A DNA stretch of 47,573 nucleotides from DATKMG01 sp035541995 (GTDB taxonomy: Bacteria; Acidobacteriota; Terriglobia; Versatilivoradales; Versatilivoraceae). Position numbers and translations under genes: made by a program. The first letter of the stretch is position 1, and each line of letters starts with the position of its first letter. Where the stretch lies: positions 1-47,573 of the forward strand of contig DATKMG010000802.1 in assembly GCA_035541995.1 (NCBI GenBank), in the 5' to 3' direction. The notes under the pieces were generated by a model that was not told the origin of the DNA, made no database searches, and was given only the letters and a program-made list of their open reading frames with translations. Shown piece by piece: positions 44,195-47,573 of the stretch.

Positions 44195-44722
44195 TCAGCC
44201 AGGTTCTGCCATTAGTCGACGCAGGTAAGACAACATTTCTGAATCCATCCAATTGGTTGAGCCAATTACTTTGAAAGCAACCTTCCCCTTCTTGTCGATG
44301 ATGTAGGTTTCGGGGAACTTGTGGGTGCCATAGAGCGTGGAGATCTTACGGTCAAAATCAGCGTAGACGGGCAAAGTGAAGTGATTCTCCGACATAAAAC
44401 GGTTGACCTCATCCCAGGATTGATCGACGCTGAAGGCCAGGATGGCTAACTGATCAAAGCCCGGCACTTGATGGAGATCGTTCATGGACGGCATTTCCTC
44501 TCGACAGGGTGCGCACCAGGTAGCCCAGAAGTTGACCAGGACCACCCGGCCCCGAAAATCCCTGAGAGACGCAACTCTGCCTGACGACGAAGAAAAGCTG
44601 AAGTCCGGCGCCATTTGATCCTCCAGGACCGGTCCTGTGGTCTCCGGGGATTTCAAGACACTGCAGCCCCCAACGGTCAATGACAAGAGCACGAGCGCCA
44701 GTACTTGAAGGGGGCACTTCAT
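44195..44722 (-). CDS. TlpA/ResA-like thioredoxin lipoprotein
   Basis: TlpA/ResA proteins are membrane-anchored periplasmic thiol-disulfide reductases, often used in cytochrome c maturation. Starting at the ATG at 44722, the 175-residue protein has a lipoprotein signal (MKCPLQVLALVLLSLTVGGC, lipobox VGGC at about 17-20). A thioredoxin domain follows with the active site WATWCAPCREEMP and the cis-Pro region FPETYIID. Upstream in-frame starts (to 44749) would put residues before the signal peptide. It converges on rapZ. No cyt c biogenesis genes are nearby. Confidence 0.9.
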   Translation of the reverse strand: MKCPLQVLALVLLSLTVGGCSVLKSPETTGPVLEDQMAPDFSFSSSSGRVASLRDFRGRVVLVNFWATWCAPCREEMPSMNDLHQVPGFDQLAILAFSVDQSWDEVNRFMSENHFTLPVYADFDRKISTLYGTHKFPETYIIDKKGKVAFKVIGSTNWMDSEMLSYLRRLMAEPG

Positions 44723-44814
44723 AGCGTCCAAATCGTAAATCATACCCAATCTCTCAATCCAGATCGTCGAGGTCTAAGAGTGCGGTGACAGACCGATGCG
44801 CGGACAACAAGCAG

Positions 44815-45426
44815 TCAGACCTTGGAGAGAAGATGTCCTAGTTTTTCTTTTTTGGTCTTCAGATAGTGGCGGCTAGAGCGGCGGGGAGGCACTTCAATAG
44901 ATACCATTCGAACGACCCGAATGCCGGCCCGCTCAAGAGCCTTCATCTTATCAGGGTTATTGGAGAGTAGGCTAATCCGTAGGAAACCGAGGTCCTTTAG
45001 GATCTCTGCACAAGCCGAATAGTCCCTTTCATCATCGGCAAAACCCAGCCTCCGATTGGCCTCAACTGTATCGGCGCCTTGGTCCTGAAGTTCATATGCT
45101 CGAAGCTTATTCAGAATCCCGATGCCACGTCCCTCTTCCGGATGGTAGATGAGTGCACCGTTGCCGGCGCGCTGAATGGCACGCAGGGCCATTTTCAATT
45201 GGTCACCACAATCACAGCGAAGGGAAGAAAACACATCCCCAGTCAGACACTGGGAATGGATCCGAACTAAAGGAGCCGATGGCAATTCGGAAGTTACCTT
45301 CAATAAAACCACGTAAGCCCGTCGCTGGCTTCGAATCGCGGCTTCATAACCAATGATTTGAAAACGCCCCAGCCTTGTCGGCAAAACCGAAGTAGTCACC
45401 CTTTTTATTCGGACACCCGATCTCAT
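44815..45426 (-). CDS. ribA: GTP cyclohydrolase II
   Basis: RibA opens GTP to make the first riboflavin precursor. Zinc ligands are in CLTGDVFSSLRCDCGDQL (three Cys). The GTP-binding stretch EEGRGIGILNKLRAYELQDQGADTVEANRRLGF is clear, and the C-terminal YLKTKKEKLGHLL matches the family end. Upstream of EGR, the common RQEGR reads PEEGR, a small deviation. The standalone form (203 residues) lacks an N-terminal RibB domain. No FMN riboswitch was recognised in the 245 bases upstream. Confidence 0.93.
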   Translation of the reverse strand: MRSGVRIKRVTTSVLPTRLGRFQIIGYEAAIRSQRRAYVVLLKVTSELPSAPLVRIHSQCLTGDVFSSLRCDCGDQLKMALRAIQRAGNGALIYHPEEGRGIGILNKLRAYELQDQGADTVEANRRLGFADDERDYSACAEILKDLGFLRISLLSNNPDKMKALERAGIRVVRMVSIEVPPRRSSRHYLKTKKEKLGHLLSKV

Positions 45427-45671
45427 ACCGGAACCAGCCTCTTAAAGGGTGGAGCCATTACCTTGCAGAACCCCGACCCAATCCGCAAATTCACCATGCT
45501 ACCGGATAGGACAAAGAATTGTCAATCCTGGTTGGCGCTGCGGGGCGCAAACAAAATAACGTGCAGAAACGCAGCATCGGGACTCTGATCGAAGCTATTA
45601 TGCTCATGCTCGTTGACCTTCTTCCTTAGTTTCTGGTAAAAGGGAGGACGGAAGAAAGGGGAACAAGCGCT

Positions 45672-45995
45672 ATGGCGTATTCATATGAGGAACTGAAGAA
45701 GAAAACCGTTGCTGAGCTCAGGGACATTGCTGCCGGCATTCAACACGACGCAGTCCAAGGACACACCCAGATGCATAAAGCCGACCTATTGGTAGCCCTC
45801 TGTAAGGCACTGAACCTCGACATGCACGAGCACCACGTGGCTAAGGTCGCTGAGAAAGCGGCTATCAAGGCTCAGATCCGACAGGTCAAGAAGAAGCGTG
45901 ACGAGGTGCTGGCGGCTCATAATCACACTCAGTTGAAGCAGGTCCGGCGAGAAATCCACCGCCTGAAGAGGCAACTCCGCAAAGCAATCGCTTAG
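45672..45995 (+). CDS. Small SAP/Rho N-terminal-like basic protein
   Basis: The 107-residue product begins with a helix-extended-helix segment like the SAP/Rho N-terminal domain (SYEELKKKTVAELRDIAAGI ... HKADLLVALCKAL, about 4-48). It ends with a highly basic coiled-coil-like tail (KKKRDEVLAAHNHTQLKQVRREIHRLKRQL). The composition suggests nucleic-acid binding. A GGGGAACAAGCGCT leader precedes the ATG, with GGGG about 10 bases upstream. Function is unknown; the domain call is tentative. Confidence 0.7.
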   Translation: MAYSYEELKKKTVAELRDIAAGIQHDAVQGHTQMHKADLLVALCKALNLDMHEHHVAKVAEKAAIKAQIRQVKKKRDEVLAAHNHTQLKQVRREIHRLKRQLRKAIA

Positions 45996-46142
45996 CTCGG
46001 ACTCAGCGGAATCAAAGGGAAACCCAGGCAGCAGACAGCATTGTGTCCCGAACTCCCTTTGGCTGACCCCTGCCCGCATTAATCTCTTATTCGTGGCCTC
46101 AGGTTTCCTGGCGTTAATGGTTGTCGATCGAGGAGAGTCGAT

Positions 46143-47063
46143 ATGCGTAATGTAGTCATTATAGGTTCCGGCCCAGCTGGCTATACGGCGGCCATTTACT
46201 CAGCTCGCGCTAATTTGAACCCGCTGCTGATTGCCGGCCTCGAAGTGGGGGGGCAACTATCCACCACGACAATAGTCGAGAACTTTCCAGGATTCCCCGA
46301 AGGGATTATGGGTCCGGACCTTATGGAGGCAATGAGAAAGCAGGCGGTACGCTTTGGCGGTGAAGTACTTCAAGCTTATGTTTCAAAGGTGGACTGTTCC
46401 AGAAGACCGTTCCTGATTTCCACCGATGACCAGGAAATCGAGGCCAAGACGCTGATTATCTGTTCTGGTGCATCAGCCAGACTGTTGGGTTTGGAATCGG
46501 AAAAAAAGTTGATTGGCTACGGCGTATCTACTTGTGCCACCTGTGACGGTTACTTTTTCCGTGGCAAAGAGATCATTGTAGTTGGTGGTGGCGACTCGGC
46601 TATTGAAGACGCTATTTTCCTCACTCGATTTGCAGGCAAGGTGAGTGTTGTCCACAGGCGAAACCACCTGCGGGCCTCGAAGATCATGCAGGACAAGGCA
46701 TTTTCCAATCCTAAGATTCAGTTCATTTGGGATGCGGTCGTCGAAGAGGTCTATGATGTTGGAGCCAGAACAGTCAGGGGAGTGAAGCTCCGTAACCTGA
46801 AAACAGGTGAAGTTCATGATTTCCCCTGTGACGGGGTATTTGTAGCCATAGGCCATACCCCGAACACTGCTATCTTCGAAGGACAACTTGAGATGGATCC
46901 CAACGGATACATCCTCACTCACGACGGTTGCAAGACTAATATTCCGGGCGTATTTGCTGCAGGGGATGTCCAGGATTCCGTCTACCGGCAGGCCATCTCA
47001 GCCGCCGGCAGTGGCTGCATGGCAGCCATAGACGCAGAGCGGTATCTGGAACACCATGGATGA
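46143..47063 (+). CDS. trxB: Thioredoxin reductase
   Basis: TrxB transfers electrons from NADPH through FAD to thioredoxin. The FAD Rossmann motif is GSGPAGYTAAIYSARA (about 8-23). The redox site is CATCDGYFF, the NADPH motif VVGGGDSAIEDA, and the second FAD motif GVFAAGDVQD near the C-terminus. Its 306 residues are normal. GAGGAGA lies 6 bases before the ATG. Confidence 0.96.
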   Translation: MRNVVIIGSGPAGYTAAIYSARANLNPLLIAGLEVGGQLSTTTIVENFPGFPEGIMGPDLMEAMRKQAVRFGGEVLQAYVSKVDCSRRPFLISTDDQEIEAKTLIICSGASARLLGLESEKKLIGYGVSTCATCDGYFFRGKEIIVVGGGDSAIEDAIFLTRFAGKVSVVHRRNHLRASKIMQDKAFSNPKIQFIWDAVVEEVYDVGARTVRGVKLRNLKTGEVHDFPCDGVFVAIGHTPNTAIFEGQLEMDPNGYILTHDGCKTNIPGVFAAGDVQDSVYRQAISAAGSGCMAAIDAERYLEHHG

Positions 47064-47073
47064 AATCCATTTT

Positions 47074-47291
47074 CGATTTCCGATTTGCGATTGCCGATTG
47101 GCAGTCCAGGAAAGAATCTGAGTCCTGATTCGTTACCTCGAAGATTTAACGCGGCGTGTGGCCCAAACCAAGAACATGACGCAAAGATGCGAAAGCGCGG
47201 GGAAGAATTCCGACCTTAGCGGGTTGCCAATGAACGATGAATTGAAGGTAGGATTCTGAAATCTAAAATCGCCATTCGGAAATCGGAAATT
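47074..47291. repeat. Inverted-repeat spacer with heptamer tandem copies between trxB and mutT
   Basis: Arms at 47075-47099 and 47267-47291 are imperfect inverted copies (21 of 25 positions pair). The left arm is itself four tandem copies of a CGATTNN heptamer (47074-47101). Between the arms lies a short GCAAAGATGCGAAAGCG-type repeat (about 47180-47196), like motifs common in intergenic repeats of many bacteria. The element fills the gap between the two genes and its right arm ends 2 bases before the mutT ATG, so it supplies the leader of that gene. It may be a MITE- or REP-like element; no transposase is present. Confidence 0.6.
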
Positions 47292-47293
47292 CA

Positions 47294-47573
47294 ATGAAGC
47301 CCCATATTGAAGTGGCTGCCGCCATCATTTGGCGTCAGGGAAGGATCCTGATCTCCCAGCGGGATGTAAACGCTCACCTTTCCGGCTATTGGGAGTTTCC
47401 GGGTGGAAAGCGTGAAGCGGGTGAATCGTTCGAGGAGTGCTTGGTCCGAGAGGTCAATGAGGAGCTGAATGTCAGAGTCGGGATTCAAAAGCTTCTCGAC
47501 ACGATTTCCTATGAATATCCTGAAAAGCACGTGACTCTGAAATTCTTCTATTGTGATTACCTGGAAGGAGAAC
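47294..47573 (+). CDS. mutT: Nudix hydrolase, MutT (8-oxo-dGTP diphosphatase)-like, cut by window end
   Basis: MutT-type enzymes remove oxidised dGTP from the nucleotide pool. The first 93 codons are present. They include the N-terminal beta strands (IEVAAAIIWRQGRILISQRD), GYWEFPGGK and a full Nudix box (Gx5Ex7REVxEEL, about residues 37-58). The C-terminus lies outside the window. There is no classical Shine-Dalgarno other than GGAAAT in the repeat arm. Some relatives of this type belong to the (deoxy)nucleoside triphosphate pyrophosphohydrolase group, so the exact substrate is not settled. Confidence 0.88.
   Translation, partial: MKPHIEVAAAIIWRQGRILISQRDVNAHLSGYWEFPGGKREAGESFEECLVREVNEELNVRVGIQKLLDTISYEYPEKHVTLKFFYCDYLEGE

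Noticed and set aside
1..47573. CRISPR arrays, insertion sequences, rRNA genes, prophage
   Set aside because: No regularly spaced repeats, no transposase, integrase or phage structural gene, and no rRNA sequence was seen.

Overview
The window reads as a piece of chromosome from a Gram-negative (diderm) bacterium. It has lipopolysaccharide-export genes (an LptC/OstA fusion and LptB), sigma-54, the futalosine menaquinone gene mqnA, MutS2 and a very large TPR scaffold protein. This gene mix and the protein style suggest Acidobacteriota or a nearby uncultured lineage. That is inference from gene content; no search was run. Coding density is high, and nearly all genes are ordinary housekeeping genes except for one accessory island at about 14.2-19.0 kb.

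Layout. 1-1860 is the 3' part of a bifunctional Rel (p)ppGpp synthetase/hydrolase. It is followed by a convergent rpmB (L28), a structured RNA candidate with 6S-like closing-stem architecture, tsaD and thrC. 5634-7892 is the classical rpsP-khpA-rimM-trmD-rplS operon, closed by a strong intrinsic terminator, then rnhB. 8842-13843 holds an 886-residue TPR protein overlapping a small membrane protein, then thiE and a secreted barrel protein. 14396-18948 is the accessory island: radC, a broken type I restriction hsdR, and an apparently intact two-gene cassette (nucleotidyltransferase plus metal-binding TIM barrel) that begins where hsdR stops. 19225-24478 (minus) carries an ABC-F ATPase, an S41 protease homologue that has lost the expected catalytic serine, and a lactate permease. 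mqnA is on plus. 25621-33064 (minus) is mutS2-dnaG-rpoD, a CAU tRNA, a zinc-ribbon coiled-coil protein and an RNase HI. Two near-consensus sigma-70 promoters in tandem precede mutS2. 33412-35858 (minus) holds a diguanylate cyclase overlapping a CDF metal exporter, and a 57-residue membrane protein. 36029-44172 (plus) is the recJ-lptC/A-lptB-rpoN-hpf-rapZ cluster. The end holds a TlpA-like lipoprotein, ribA, a small SAP/Rho-N-like protein, trxB, a repeat-built spacer, and the start of a mutT-type Nudix gene.

How it fits together: the bulk is translation and RNA maturation (rpsP operon, tsaD, rpmB, hpf), replication and transcription (dnaG, rpoD, rpoN, mutS2, recJ) and envelope biogenesis. The parts deserving attention are the NTase/TIM-barrel cassette in the ruin of a restriction locus, the predicted pseudoprotease, the 6S-like RNA, the tandem promoters and the inverted-repeat spacer before mutT.
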